Source: Paramacrobiotus richtersi (Eukaryota; Tardigrada; Eutardigrada; Parachela; Macrobiotidae). From it: DNA of 20,495 bases. How positions within the stretch are numbered: the first letter of the stretch is position 1; each line of letters starts with the position of its first letter. The stretch is from the NCBI GenBank assembly GCA_034698045.1, contig JAQGAU010001225.1:1-20495 (forward strand). The letters are read 5' to 3'. The notes under the pieces were generated by a model that did not search any database, had not been told where the DNA came from, and worked only from the letters and a program-made list of their open reading frames with translations. A program made the translations under genes and the position numbers. This document shows, one piece after another, positions 8,166-18,817 of this stretch.

Positions 8166-9150
8166 GTACATATAACTATAGCCAATTTAATGATAATGGA
8201 CGCCCACAAAGTGTTTGAGCATTACTTTTGCTTGGTACAGCTACGGTCAAACGTACGGTACGTGTTTTGTCCTGCGTCAGGTCTTCCGAAGCGAAACGGT
8301 AGCTTTTTAATATTACATGACTATTTCAACATCATGCTTCCGGTCAGCAATGCCTGGTGCGCTCGGTTTGCGTACTTTTCTTTCGTTCGAAACAGATTTT
8401 GTCTTTCCGGCATTAGTCGTAGCGAAAGCTTCGGGATTCACGATTTCATTCTGTTCACATCAAAAATCTATGCATAGAACCATGTCACCGCAGAAAGTTC
8501 GCGAGACTGGAATTTTCGTGGATGAATGTTACGTTTTCCGAGTACCGTTACATTCGAGCAGCGGAGAATGTGTTCGCACACGAAGAACGTTTCCCAGAAG
8601 ATTGCCCAGAGCGTCCCGCTGTATTGCTAGAGCTTAGCAAACGATCGGTTTTATTCTCTGAGAAACGTTTGCGGTATCGCAGTTGCTAACCGGTTATTCC
8701 GGACGATTGTGTCCGAGCGCCATACGATTCTCGGATGACTCGTTTTGTTCACCCCGTTCACGCAGCACTACATGGATAAGAATGGTCGCTTGGTTTTACT
8801 CGGCAAAAATGTACGGATGAAATTTGTTTATCTTTTTAATCTTTTCACTTTCGTCTTCTTTATATATCTATCTTAGCCGGGAAATTGCAGCGTAAACCGC
8901 GATCTTTTGAGCCACGGCAAAAGTGTCTAGCTGACCTTTCGAGAGTTTCGCTATGGTCGGTGGTTGCGAAGTTCGAATGTTGGGTCAGACATTCAGTACC
9001 GTTTTGGTTGACCGTTTTTCGTTTTGTTTCGTTCGCCACTATAACGACTGACTGAAGCACTGAACAAATGAAAGAAGGAAGTTTGCACTAGGTTTATTGC
9101 AGTTTTATGATCAAAACATCATTATGCTTCAGATTTAATTCGTTGTCTTT
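8166..9150. other. Gene-free stretch
   Basis: Overlapping open frames of 66-107 codons exist at 8154-8477 (+), 8317-8637 (+) and 8860-9060 (-), but none has a recognisable domain, signal peptide or flanking splice sites that make a convincing gene. Confidence 0.35.
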
Positions 9151-9182
9151 ATGTCGATCTGCATTAATATGTCGATCTGCAT
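9151..9182 (+). repeat. Two-copy 18-bp tandem repeat
   Basis: ATGTCGATCTGCAT occurs at 9151-9164 and again at 9169-9182, abutting the hairpin that starts at 9181. It may be part of the same insertion. Confidence 0.7.
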
Positions 9183-9263
9183 ATTCGCGGATCACTAGAA
9201 TCAAAACATTTTAACTACAAATTTTGTAGTTAAAATGTTTTGATTCTAGTGATCCGCGAATAT
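9181..9263. repeat. Perfect snapback with 41-bp arms and almost no loop
   Basis: Arms 9181-9221 and 9223-9263 are exact reverse complements around one central T. The stem runs from ATATTCGCGGATCACTAG to CTACAAA and back. There is no similarity to the flanking sequence beyond the arms. Perfect identity implies recent origin or continuous correction, for example by template-switch synthesis. Confidence 0.95.
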
Positions 9264-10506
9264 TCTGTGCTATCCAAAAGTTGAAACATCGTATTGTGTA
9301 GACGTGCAGTTTATGTGTGTGATTAAAAAGAATTGCTTTCTTTGCCACAGACACAGAAATTTAACTGATATTTTTGTCTAATTGATGATTCTGCCAATAA
9401 AGGGCGGGAAAATTGGTTTTTGTTTCCGGCCAAAACACTTAGAACTTTCTAAAGAAATTCAATACTCAGTGGCACCGTTTTGCGTTATGGGCTATCTGAA
9501 AAGAGTACTGGATTATGTTCAGCTATTGTGGTTCGAGAGTTTTTACTGTCCCGGGACTGCTCCCGGTATTATGATCAATTCTATGATACCGTAATATACC
9601 TTGGGTGGCAACGTTGCATTATCTTCACGTTCCAGCTGAAGCGTTTTGCTGGTCACAGTCTCTTTTTCTGTTTACAGCGGAAAGTAATTAACCCATGTAC
9701 AGTACACTAGCTGTTCCTGGAAAACAGATACACAGCAAATGCTTAATTATGCTTTGAAGTAATAAATGTGTTTAATAAATGTGGCATTTAGTTTACATCT
9801 TAAATCAGGCAAAGGCTGACTTGACTGCATGAGCGCGAGGCAGGTATAATCAACGATCTCTTAAACTCCTAGATGGATATATGCGTTTTATTCAGCCTAC
9901 CCAGTCATCCTACCGCAGATTTGACTCTCAGTTGCGCGTTCACAGCGTTAATTTTCGCATACGCTACCATAGCCAGTATTTGGTTTGCGCAAAATTGTCT
10001 CCTGGGACAACACGGAAAATCGTATGTGTGATGCACAAAATGAGGCGACACTAAATCTCTGTATTAGTTTCTCTGTATCTCTGTATCACTCTCTTCCAGA
10101 AAGAATGAATCTGCACGGAAGGGAAGTTAAGTGCGTTTCCAAAACCGATTTTCACCGGACCCGTTACTGCTCCTGTTCTGGTCATGTACTACTTAGAACA
10201 GCTTAGTTAATATTACACGCACGACAGAGTATTCCCTTACGGGAAACATTTTTGCCGGTGCAAACTATCCTCAGCCAGAAATAAGGTCTACTGAAAAAGT
10301 CTGCAAAATGTCATTCCAGTAGGGTGACTTTGTTGCCGATTACAGCCGGTTATCCGTTACATGATTCCCGCGGTAACAACGTGACAACATCCGAGTTTTT
10401 CTACAGTCTGAGCCCGACCTTTCAATTATATGCGGAACGCAGCGCTGCAATTGGAATATTAATTATAGCAATTCAGGATGCAATCTCTTTTCTTCCTTTC
10501 GGTTAA
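9264..10506. other. Gene-free stretch
   Basis: Short open frames occur (9382-9594, 9480-9710, 9985-10206 and 10324-10506, all +). The last (60 codons) ends in a hydrophobic stretch IGILIIAIQDAISFLPF but has no upstream exon I can connect. No RNA gene or repeat is seen. Confidence 0.35.
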
Positions 10507-10682
10507 TTAGTGTCTCGTCCGTGTGGTATGGGCACGTATTGCCTCTGTCGATGTAAACAATTGATTGATTGATTCGGTTGTTGATTCAAAGGGTTTTGTT
10601 GATTCTGAATTTTGATTTTCCAACTTTTGACTATCGACAACAGTCTAGAAACCCGAAGCTGGGCCAACCAGACCGAGATACA

Positions 10683-11705
10683 ATGACAATCCCAGCTAAA
10701 CCCGACGATCGAAAACCAATTTTCGACGACATCCGTGATTTTTTCCCTGATAATCCGTCTTCCGGACAATGGTCCTTCGCGAAGCTAATCCCCGTCCTTC
10801 GGAAGATGGCGGAGCTGGTATGTGACGACCTGGATGACACCCTCGACAGAATTTATGAAGAGGAATTCCAGGCGCGGTTCAACTGCGTCGAGGAAGAAAA
10901 CGAGCGTCTCCAGCGCCGTGTCTCTGCTCTGGAAGGCGAACTGACGGAAAGCCGGAAGAGAAATGAAGACATTACTGCTTCTCTGGAGGCATTGCAGAAA
11001 TCCGTGGAACGTGCCAAAGTAAGTGCCCCAGTATGTACGGCCTCCCACGCGACTCCCACCCCATGCCATGCAGGATTACTCACTCCCGAGCTGAAATCGT
11101 CTCCTCTCTGCTTCGACACCCCTTCTCCCTACAAACCGTCGAGCAGTGAACGATCGCCTATGATGACTTCTGCCAAAAAGCCCCAGAACGTAGCCGTGCC
11201 AGCCACCCCCCTCAGCCAAGCAGATTTGTCGTCCTTTGAGCTAAACGTTTCTCCCCCCTGCGCCGACAGCACTTTCCCCCAAATTCCGTCGAGCAGTGAG
11301 AGATCGTGGGCAACTGTGGCCAGAAAGAAAATCTTTCGTGGAACACGTGAAACCCCATCGTCCTCTCCGGAGGCAGACATCGTTACGTCGAAGCTGCTGA
11401 AGAAGCGCCCTGCCAACCCGGACAAGGAGAAGAAAGACTTCTGCCTGCTCGGCATTCCCCCGCTGGACGAAACTCCCCACAAAACAGCCGAGGAATACGG
11501 ACAGGACTTGAAGACAGTAATTGAGGCTAACGGTATTGTTGTCAGATTTGTGTCTATTTATGCTCCTAAAAATGGTCGGAAGAACAGTTTGATTGCTCGT
11601 GTTGGCACTTTCGCCGATCAGTCTGATAAAATGTTTACAGCTAAAAACTGGCCCCCGAACATTGGGGTGCGCGAGTGGATGTTCGCCCCCAAGGGGGTTC
11701 AGTAA
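10683..11705 (+). CDS. LINE ORF1-like protein: coiled coil plus C-terminal nucleic-acid-binding-like domain
   Basis: The frame is open from an ATG at 10569, but I choose the ATG at 10683 (ACAATGACA) because the 38 upstream codons are low-complexity TTGATTGATT-type sequence. The product has 340 residues. Residues 1-48 are acidic/aromatic; about 50-112 form a charged coiled coil (EEENERLQRRVSALEGEL); about 115-230 are Ser/Pro-rich and contain a 50-residue imperfect duplication with PSSSERS at 152-158 and 202-208; about 250-340 form a compact domain (DFCLLGIPPLDET, then SLIARVGTFADQSDKMF) whose layout resembles the C-terminal domain of L1-type ORF1p or FP25-like proteins. Such proteins bind LINE RNA as trimers. 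No CCHC zinc knuckle and no ORF2 follow. It is therefore a solo ORF1, either a half-LINE element or a host-captured gene; the decayed copy at 4040-4590 favours a mobile origin. Confidence 0.6.
   Translation: MTIPAKPDDRKPIFDDIRDFFPDNPSSGQWSFAKLIPVLRKMAELVCDDLDDTLDRIYEEEFQARFNCVEEENERLQRRVSALEGELTESRKRNEDITASLEALQKSVERAKVSAPVCTASHATPTPCHAGLLTPELKSSPLCFDTPSPYKPSSSERSPMMTSAKKPQNVAVPATPLSQADLSSFELNVSPPCADSTFPQIPSSSERSWATVARKKIFRGTRETPSSSPEADIVTSKLLKKRPANPDKEKKDFCLLGIPPLDETPHKTAEEYGQDLKTVIEANGIVVRFVSIYAPKNGRKNSLIARVGTFADQSDKMFTAKNWPPNIGVREWMFAPKGVQ
11085..11306 (+). repeat. In-frame 150-bp period duplication inside the ORF1-like gene
   Basis: CCGTCGAGCAGTGA.. occurs at 11136 and again at 11286, exactly 150 bp apart, each preceded by a matching GAGCTGAA/GAGCTAAA...TCTCC.C.CTGC segment. 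It encodes two Ser/Pro-rich linker modules of 50 residues. Confidence 0.75.
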
Positions 11706-12462
11706 CGTGTTTTTGTTGTTCTAGCTTTTTGGTTGTTTTTCATGTGTCCCCTGTCAGTTCATTTTATTGTCGCTCGAGTGAAGCTTTCATGCCATTAAAT
11801 TGTAAATATTGAGCCATCTTTCTCTTTCGCGGTCCTCTAAGCGATCAAAAACAAAAAAGCGACCGTACACAGAAGGACAGAGCTTGCTAGAACGAGCTTT
11901 TTGGGTTAATTATTTCTGAGCCTTGTCCTGTTTCGTGTGATAGTGTGATAAAGATCAGCAATGCTTTGGTTCTTGGGATGATATGAAATGATGTAGGGTA
12001 TCTGGCTATCTGCCATTGCCAGGTTGCACAGACACTCTTGACCACCGTCCACAAATCCATAACTTATTTGTATGAACTATGTGCAGATTTACTGCTCGCT
12101 TCGGTCCACCAGTGCCCGCAAACAGCGAGTGCACTTACCTAGTAAACTGGATGTGAAAACAAGCGCTGAGCTGTGCATACTTGAATTCACAAATTGACAT
12201 ACCTGGTCGTAAACGATGGCAATTTATCAATCAAAAGTGGAATAAGTATGGCGAGGGCGGTAATTCGACGAGCGATAATCATGTACATACAAAGTTTTCG
12301 TAAGCTAGTTTTTTTGCATTCTTAGATTGATTTAGCACAAGCACCATCGTAAACTTGGAAATCACAAAGCATCAGTAGAGAGACTGTTTGTGGCGTTCTT
12401 CCCGCAGCCATTGCTTGTTCCACTTCCTTCATCAGCTAGCTCGGCGAAAACCAAAATACAGC
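11706..12462. other. 3' flank of the ORF1-like gene; no gene seen
   Basis: No reverse-transcriptase motif is present in any frame, which is why the ORF1-like gene is called solo. Similarity with the decayed copy fades about 100 bp after the stop. An A-rich AAAAACAAAAAAG stretch at about 11848-11860 could mark the 3' end of an element. The rest shows nothing I can support. Confidence 0.35.
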
Positions 12463-14563
12463 TTATAAGTGCCGCTCCAGCCTTGTAAGATAAACAACAG
12501 TGTATGTCAGCCGATTCTGACGGTAAGTATACGCGCTCTTATGGATGATAAATACAGTATACCCTACGGGAAACTGTACGCTCCCGTGACTTGGAATGTT
12601 TATTTTTCTCTTTTACCTGGAATGCGCTGTCGCGTGTGACTACCACTCCAGCCAAAGTAAAGCAAGGCAGATGATTATAAATTCCACGTTGAAGGGTGAA
12701 TGCCATCCAATCGTCTGTAGTCCAGGTGACCTTTTCTCCGGAACTTAAGCCGGCTTCAACGGCCATCACGGCGTTCTGACTCTATATATCAAGCAGAACG
12801 ATCTCATTATAATCGAGAAACGCTTGTGAGAAACGGGAGCGGGAAACAGATAATCGTGAAATGTTTATGAGAAATGTTTACGAACCTCTAGTGAACAGAC
12901 GAGCGATATTTTAGCTTCTGCTAATGGCGCTTGCAGCACCACCATTGTTCCAGTTTAACATGATAACACCAAGAGTTTTACGCAGGACTTTAATCAAAAG
13001 TAGAAAGCGCATTCTATGTTGTTTCGTTTAACCTACAATGATCTGTAATACTTCCACAGTGCTTGTCGAACCTCGCTCATAATTAACCCACAGCGGAATA
13101 TTAGACCCTTCCTCCTAATAATATAGCCAGATCATGCGCAGCTACATCACATGGATGAAAGAGTCCGAGATTGGATTGGACGTAAATTATGAGCGTAATT
13201 CAAAACTCTCTGTTGAACTGTCAATGTAAGTCCTATCTGCCCCACAGCCTTCGTACTGCTTAGCGTCGAATATAAAGACGTCCTCTTGTTACGAGCGCAA
13301 AAGCGTTCAACTGATCGCTTGTTTGCCTGTGTTCAGCTGCATCTAGCGCGTGTTCCGATTTTCAGGCGTTTTCCGACAGTTTCTTGAACGGTGAGCTGAA
13401 GTGCGTTTTCCCAGAGCCCTCTCAGTGTGCCTTTATTTTGGACTGCGATGTATCCACTAGCTGGCGCGAACCCACAGTTAATGTCTTACTTGCTAAGTTG
13501 CTATGAGACCTGTCCATGCCGGTGAATGCGAAGCATGGATCTGCATACGTAATGACAATCGCATAATATTATAGCTTACTTTTTCGGTCGTGTAAATGCA
13601 GGCCACTGTAAGCACAAGCAGAATCAAAATGGACTCCACAAGTATGGCCGTCTCTGCCCGACTGGATGCAGGACAACCACGGTACGACGAACCAATGTCA
13701 AATGAACAGTTAACCATATAGCCCAGTGCAGCGCAGAGCCGGATTCCAGTTATTACAGAGAAGCACCCATCCAAATCTCGAACAATACTCGCGAGCTGCG
13801 CATAATGCAGGTATTCGGCGATCGGCACGAGCTTCCCCGCACCCAACATCGTGCGAATATTCCGTGCAATATGGTCAAACAGTCTGCCAGTCAGCATTGC
13901 CAAGAAGATGACTAATCCCAGCAGAACATCTCGCCCCAAAAGAGAAAGACGTACTACGCCGTAGTACAAGCGAATGATACATTCCACATAAATCTTCGAC
14001 AGAGCTGGGAAGTACTGCGCCTGATAATACTCAATGTCTTCAGTCAGTTGCTGACCAGTTTCCATTTCGCGAATCAGATAACAGTTTGTCAATCCAAACA
14101 GTGAAAAATAGATACCTATGCCAATCAGTAATAGACAGGTATCTTCCCGGCTTATCGAGTTCTTAAACTGTTCGTCCAGCTTTTTCGCCAGTGCAATGAT
14201 CTGTCCGCTGCATTTCCATATCAGAATGAGATACGGTATATCGGCCACGAACATCATGACATTGATGGCTCGAACAACCTGGATGGAAAATTTAGCGAAA
14301 GTTTTGAACTTGTAATAGTAGACCGTGTCATAGACATAAAAGCAGTTAGCTAAAACGATAAGAGAAAAATAAAGAAGCAATAGAAAACGCAGAAATAGCG
14401 TCAGTTTCCGACGATTCTCAAGTGGATAGAAGAAATAGCCGAACATCTGGAGGAGGATGATCCATATTTTCACGACCTTCCAGATGAAACCGGGCCTTTC
14501 ACTCGAGAAATCCATTGGTTTTTTCGGTAAGAAATCAGTCTTTGTTCCAACCATATTTGACAC
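12463..14563 (-). CDS. Gustatory-receptor-like seven-transmembrane chemoreceptor (three-exon model)
   Basis: Exon 1 (14563-13580) encodes 328 residues with six hydrophobic segments at about 57-76, 96-116, 142-163, 212-232, 264-285 and 304-323, preceded by a long cytoplasmic-type N-terminus as in Gr proteins (no signal peptide). It ends at AAA|GTAAGC. The frame stays open to 13493, but the extra 28 codons lack TM7. Exon 2 (12775-12617) encodes 53 residues (NAVMAVEAG...GVVVTRDSAFQ), resembling the Gr TM6-TM7 loop, and ends at CAG|GTAAAA. Exon 3 (12516-12463) encodes NRLTYTVVYLTRLERHL and a stop; TYTVV recalls the TY-hydrophobic motif of Gr TM7, though the QF is missing. Both introns are phase 0, as is usual near the 3' end of Gr genes, and the total of 398 residues is normal for the family. 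It would be a plasma-membrane ligand-gated channel-type receptor. Exon 1 is firm, exon 2 likely, and exon 3 uncertain. Confidence 0.6.
12777..13579 (-). other. Proposed phase-0 intron 1 of the chemoreceptor gene
   Basis: The intron would be about 800 bp, long compared with the 137-bp intron of the proline-rich gene and the 100-bp second intron. Donor GTAAGC is at 13579-13574 and the acceptor AG at 12777-12776; an alternative acceptor six bases earlier keeps phase and adds Ser-Gln. Nothing else coding was recognised inside, though a plus-strand TATAAAG lies at about 13271. Confidence 0.4.
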
Positions 14564-15366
14564 GGCAGGATTTGGACGTGCCTAACGTTTGGGCTTACAT
14601 AGAACATTAAAGCATACAATGAAACCAGCCGAAAATGTGCGCTTTCCGCTTTGGATGCTTCTATGCGCGTTCTGGTACCGTGTACAGTAACCTTACACAT
14701 CGCTTACATCAAAACAATAATCAGGTGAAAGTGGCGCACTGGGAAGACTGTATAAACATATCGGAAGTAATACGTGTTACAATTCACGTGTCAATACTCC
14801 GATCCCATATAATTGATATGCAATGCCGAAGGGGACCGGTCAATCGATCATCCATGTAAAGAACTGGGAATAAGGAATTTTATCGTATACATTTCTGATC
14901 AGACGCGAGTGCCAAGGGTTTGTTTGCTTTAGTAAACCGAATTAAATATCAAACTGATGTAACTCTGATGTCCGCTGGGACTACGGTCATTAAGTACTGG
15001 GTGCACATTACAAGGCATTGTTAAAGGAATAGCACTAGCTCCTTCTGGTACAGATTTATGGTCAGGGTTCGCACATTAGGGTAGAAACAGGGCGTGGTGT
15101 GGCACCGTTTCCCGACAGCACACTACTTGTTAAGATTTTATCATTATTTGATAAAGAAGAGTATAATTTTATAAATAATTGCAGAATATATCAGATTTCT
15201 AGAACTGCAGCAACGGCATGGACTTAAAATTAACGATACCGCGCGCTCTTCTGAACATCTTCTTCGCGCAGTACCGGAAGTGCCCTTTATCCAGCTGTCA
15301 GACGTACGTGGAGAGCAAACCACGTCGGCATTTACATGGTCTGCTCCAGCTTTCCGGCCGCACCCC
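14564..15366. other. Intergenic region between the two receptor genes; nothing recognised
   Basis: This separates the 3' end of the GPCR from the 5' end of the chemoreceptor. Open frames at 14470-14700 (-) and 14635-14859 (+) have no coding character. No TATA box with good spacing upstream of 14563 was found. Confidence 0.35.
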
Positions 15367-16290
15367 TTAAAGACAGAAATACGACGAAATCATTGTCGCA
15401 CGTAAGGACTTCAGCGCACAAACGAACAGAATCGGATCCAAGAACATCTGCGCATTAAACAAAATTCCCGAACCCACAATCGCACTCCACTCTGTTGGGA
15501 CCCTTTTGAAATTTTGTACAGCCAGTAGAAGCATCACCGGAGTCCAAAACACAAAGATATTAACGGTCAGTATTAAAAACAGCCATGTTTGCATTTTGCG
15601 AGAATTCTCCACAGCAGGATTCGCTTGGGAATGCTCACTTGTGATCCCAATCCGCAGAATCTTTCTCTTGCATAAAACCATTGGGAACGCCAGAATAATC
15701 ATACCGATCGACGCGAAATTGATGATTTGAATGACTAATATCCAGACTAGCAGGAATTCAGATTCTACCGCATTAGGATTACAAACAGGATCTGTACGAC
15801 GGTAACACATTGCTTTAACCACAACTACCGGTAGGCATAGCGCCTGATTCAAAATCCAAACAGCTAAGCAGATCAATCTCGCCACTTTGTTTGTGTGGGT
15901 GTCGCGGTACGAAATCGGAGCGTACAGTGCCCAAACTCTGTTAACCGCGATCAAAGAATGCCCGTAGATTGCAGCGGCGGAAAGGGTCCAGCTTCCGTAT
16001 GTACACACAATGCACCAGTTTGGTCCAAAGTCCCAAGTTGGGAACAGTCCCGCTATACTGCGAAAAGACAGCGCCAGGACAGCGTACAGGATGTTGCTTG
16101 ATACCAGATTGAATAAGTAGATGCTAAACGAGTTCCAGAGTTTCCTGGTACTTACGAATGCTGATGCCACGGCTACATTGCAAATAAATGCGAAGACCGT
16201 TACGGATAACGAGGCGATGCTAAGGTGCCTATATTTTGCTTCCACTGTCCTGTTCATGGTGTGGTTGGTGAAATTGGAGTGTACTTCCAT
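15367..16290 (-). CDS. Rhodopsin-class (class A) G-protein-coupled receptor, orphan
   Basis: The product is a 307-residue, single-exon receptor. The extracellular N-terminus carries three N-glycosylation sequons (N6, N9, N13). Seven hydrophobic segments are present. Class A landmarks are N38 (TM1), C93 and a second-loop cysteine (C162 or C170) for the conserved disulfide, W145 (TM4), W249-x-P251 (TM6) and D285-P286-x-x-F289 (TM7). It departs from the consensus: the TM2 sodium-site Asp is Asn 66, and DRY is N117-R118-V119. The third intracellular loop is short (about 207-231) and there is no long C-tail, so desensitisation by tail phosphorylation is limited. The ligand is unknown; such receptors are often peptide- or chemosensory-type in lineage expansions. 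It signals at the plasma membrane through G proteins. Same orientation as the chemoreceptor 0.8 kb away. Confidence 0.88.
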   Translation of the reverse strand: MEVHSNFTNHTMNRTVEAKYRHLSIASLSVTVFAFICNVAVASAFVSTRKLWNSFSIYLFNLVSSNILYAVLALSFRSIAGLFPTWDFGPNWCIVCTYGSWTLSAAAIYGHSLIAVNRVWALYAPISYRDTHTNKVARLICLAVWILNQALCLPVVVVKAMCYRRTDPVCNPNAVESEFLLVWILVIQIINFASIGMIILAFPMVLCKRKILRIGITSEHSQANPAVENSRKMQTWLFLILTVNIFVFWTPVMLLLAVQNFKRVPTEWSAIVGSGILFNAQMFLDPILFVCALKSLRATMISSYFCL

Positions 16291-18817
16291 TGCAGCTGGA
16301 GGAGGACGAAAAGGTCACGGCGTATTTGAAATTTTAGAGTCGTTGCTGTTGATACTGTGTATTTCGAAATGGACAGGATCTCGAAGTGGCCTCAGTACCC
16401 GCAGTTGCTGTATGATCCAAGTAATCAGTCAGAATATTGTTATGTACTAGTATTAAACTATGCATGACAAGGCAGGTAAATTATTTCCGACTGAAAATGA
16501 CTGAAACGACTGAAATGACATTTTCATCTTTGAATTTCAACCTGGCTGAACAATTAGAAAAGTCAAATTTATCAAGAAAATACAAAACCCAGCAGTTCGA
16601 CGGGCTATTGAAAAATTATGTCACGGAAGCGCGATACGACGGAAGGACGGAAGTTATAACTATTTCCATCCGAATCCCGGCCCTTCTCCACGAATTCTCT
16701 CAAAGTTAATTACTAAAGTATCCGCTTACAACTATTGCTAAATGTCTTGTGTATATTCCTCTTAAAAACCAAAGTAAAGGTAGGTAGTAGATCTAGACCC
16801 AGTGTGAATGACTGCTTTCAGATGTTAATTTTACCAGGTGGCGAAACATTACCGCGAATCAGCTTCCGGTAATCCCAGTTAACGAGAACTGGGAAAGGTT
16901 ATCTCTATGGATTATTGTAATTAATTTTAATGCTGCACCTGCCTTGGTTTTAATTGTGTTACCAGATCCCTAATTTATCATGTTTGATTTTTTTACCAGA
17001 CCTTTTGCCGTTCAAACATCATCTCTTTCACGCATGCGTTTAGAGTTTACTGAAAGCTCGTATAGTAGCTGTTGTGGAACAAATTGAACAATACCGTCTG
17101 GAACATACTTTGTACGGAAGCTAGCGAAATTGCCGTAAGCTGGTATGTGGTTGTCCATTATGTCGCTCACAAGAAAGCCCGCGCAAAAAGTACAAACACA
17201 CATACCGGTAACTTTCGGTTCATCCTGGCGATTAAAAAAAAAGAAAAGGCATGTCAGAAGGAGTGAAGGGCTTAACTTTCGTAGCTATAACGGAAATAAT
17301 ATCAAAAACAACTACAGGTGCGACATCGGGATATGACTGATGAAATGAATTCTTGTGAGTGATGCAGGCATTTCCACCGCAGCAGACCGCCGGTCATTAG
17401 CTTACCATTACATAACCAGCCATTTACTGTCCTCTTAATCTCTTTCATTTACTGTACGGCAGCACAGCTTTTGTTTCCATCTCCAGAAGTTGTCTGCAGA
17501 CTATACCTTCCGAGGCCATTTTCGGTGCCTCTCAGCCCACCGAACAATGGGCGAAGAATGCATCCTTACACAATTCATTTTATGACCAGCGCGAAAACGG
17601 GCTCGGAACAATTATGCCATCCTCTCTTATCTGTCCCTCCAGTGTCCCACTTTTCCAGACGCAGAGTAGCGAACTGTATGTTCCGAATCAGTGTCTTGTT
17701 ATAAAGTCGATTCACTTTCAGTTTCGGTCGTTCTTCTTCGATCAGAACAGCACTGTTCCATAGTATATTCTGAAACGGTTCAGCCCTATAACTTTAGGTT
17801 ATCACCTTATCATAAGAAAGTTGCATATCAATTTTACACTGGTTGGATTACTGCCATCATCAGTGTGATGCAGCCGTGCTCGTTATTTGTCCGGAAAGAC
17901 AGCAAGCATAAAAATACGAAGATACGGTAAGTGTTTGAACTGTTTACTATAGAACTGTTAGATGTTCTAAATGGGTACGTTATCCGATCAATATTTTCGT
18001 GGAGAGTTTTCACGACGAAGTTCAGCACATCCACAGGTGTATGCGGATAGACAGGATTTTAATACATATGTGTACCGTTCGTTGTTCTTTATATATACGC
18101 TTTGGCTACGGTTGTATGCCAGCTACGTCACCAACGCACTGTTTACTAAGGTTATTATTAAATTTGACCCAAATTGTTTCGCCTGCAGTTCTAGCGACTG
18201 TGCGTGGTTTTGCGTATTCTCTTTTATGCGATTTTGCTCCAAGCGTTCATTGAGTTCCCTGGTGTGAAGAACTTGTGGAAGATTTTCTTTCCTCCCAAAC
18301 GCTCAAATCTAGGTGAACGCGGAGACCAAAACGTCTTCAAAATCTGGATGGAAATGTACCATCGGACTTCAATCAATTTAATCGGCGTTTCTGACGGCTT
18401 GCGCCTGTGTCATAGCATATTGTGTGATAAACTATCATATCTTGACGGTAATTTACCGCCGGTATTTTCCATTCTCTCATTGACAAGTTCACAGTGTTCA
18501 CCGCTTACATGAATCACCTGCATTCCAATCCGAGTATGCGCTGTACCGTTATATGAATGTTTGTCCCAACTGCGACACATGACAATCCTTTTTGTTAATT
18601 TAAAACCCGAACCCTATAATTATCCGTCTCACATCCTGTTTCGATGGCAATCACCGACCTTCACGAAGTCAGCGCCGCTGTGACAAGACATTTTGCACTT
18701 TCGAACTCTACATAACAGCGTTAAGTGTTCATTCACACTTTCCAACGGATGATTCAGCGTGGTAAAAATTTTCCCGCTCAGCTTAGAACATTCCAGAACT
18801 TGCGTTTCTCGATCTTA
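16291..18817. other. Long stretch without a confident gene
   Basis: Several open frames of 60-109 codons occur, none recognisable. The best candidate is a plus-strand frame at 17691-17928 ending YTGWITAIISVMQPCSLFVRKDSKHKNTKIR at a consensus donor CG|GTAAGTG (17929). Splicing to an AG at about 17959 would continue in frame as CSKWVRYPINIFVESFHDEV. That is weak evidence for an exon pair, so I do not call a CDS. Confidence 0.25.

Noticed and set aside
10324-10506. 60-codon frame with a hydrophobic C-terminal stretch
   Set aside because: It has no partner exon, signal peptide at the start or family match.
10785-11482. Minus-strand frames of 79-117 codons
   Set aside because: They are shadows of the plus-strand ORF1-like gene.
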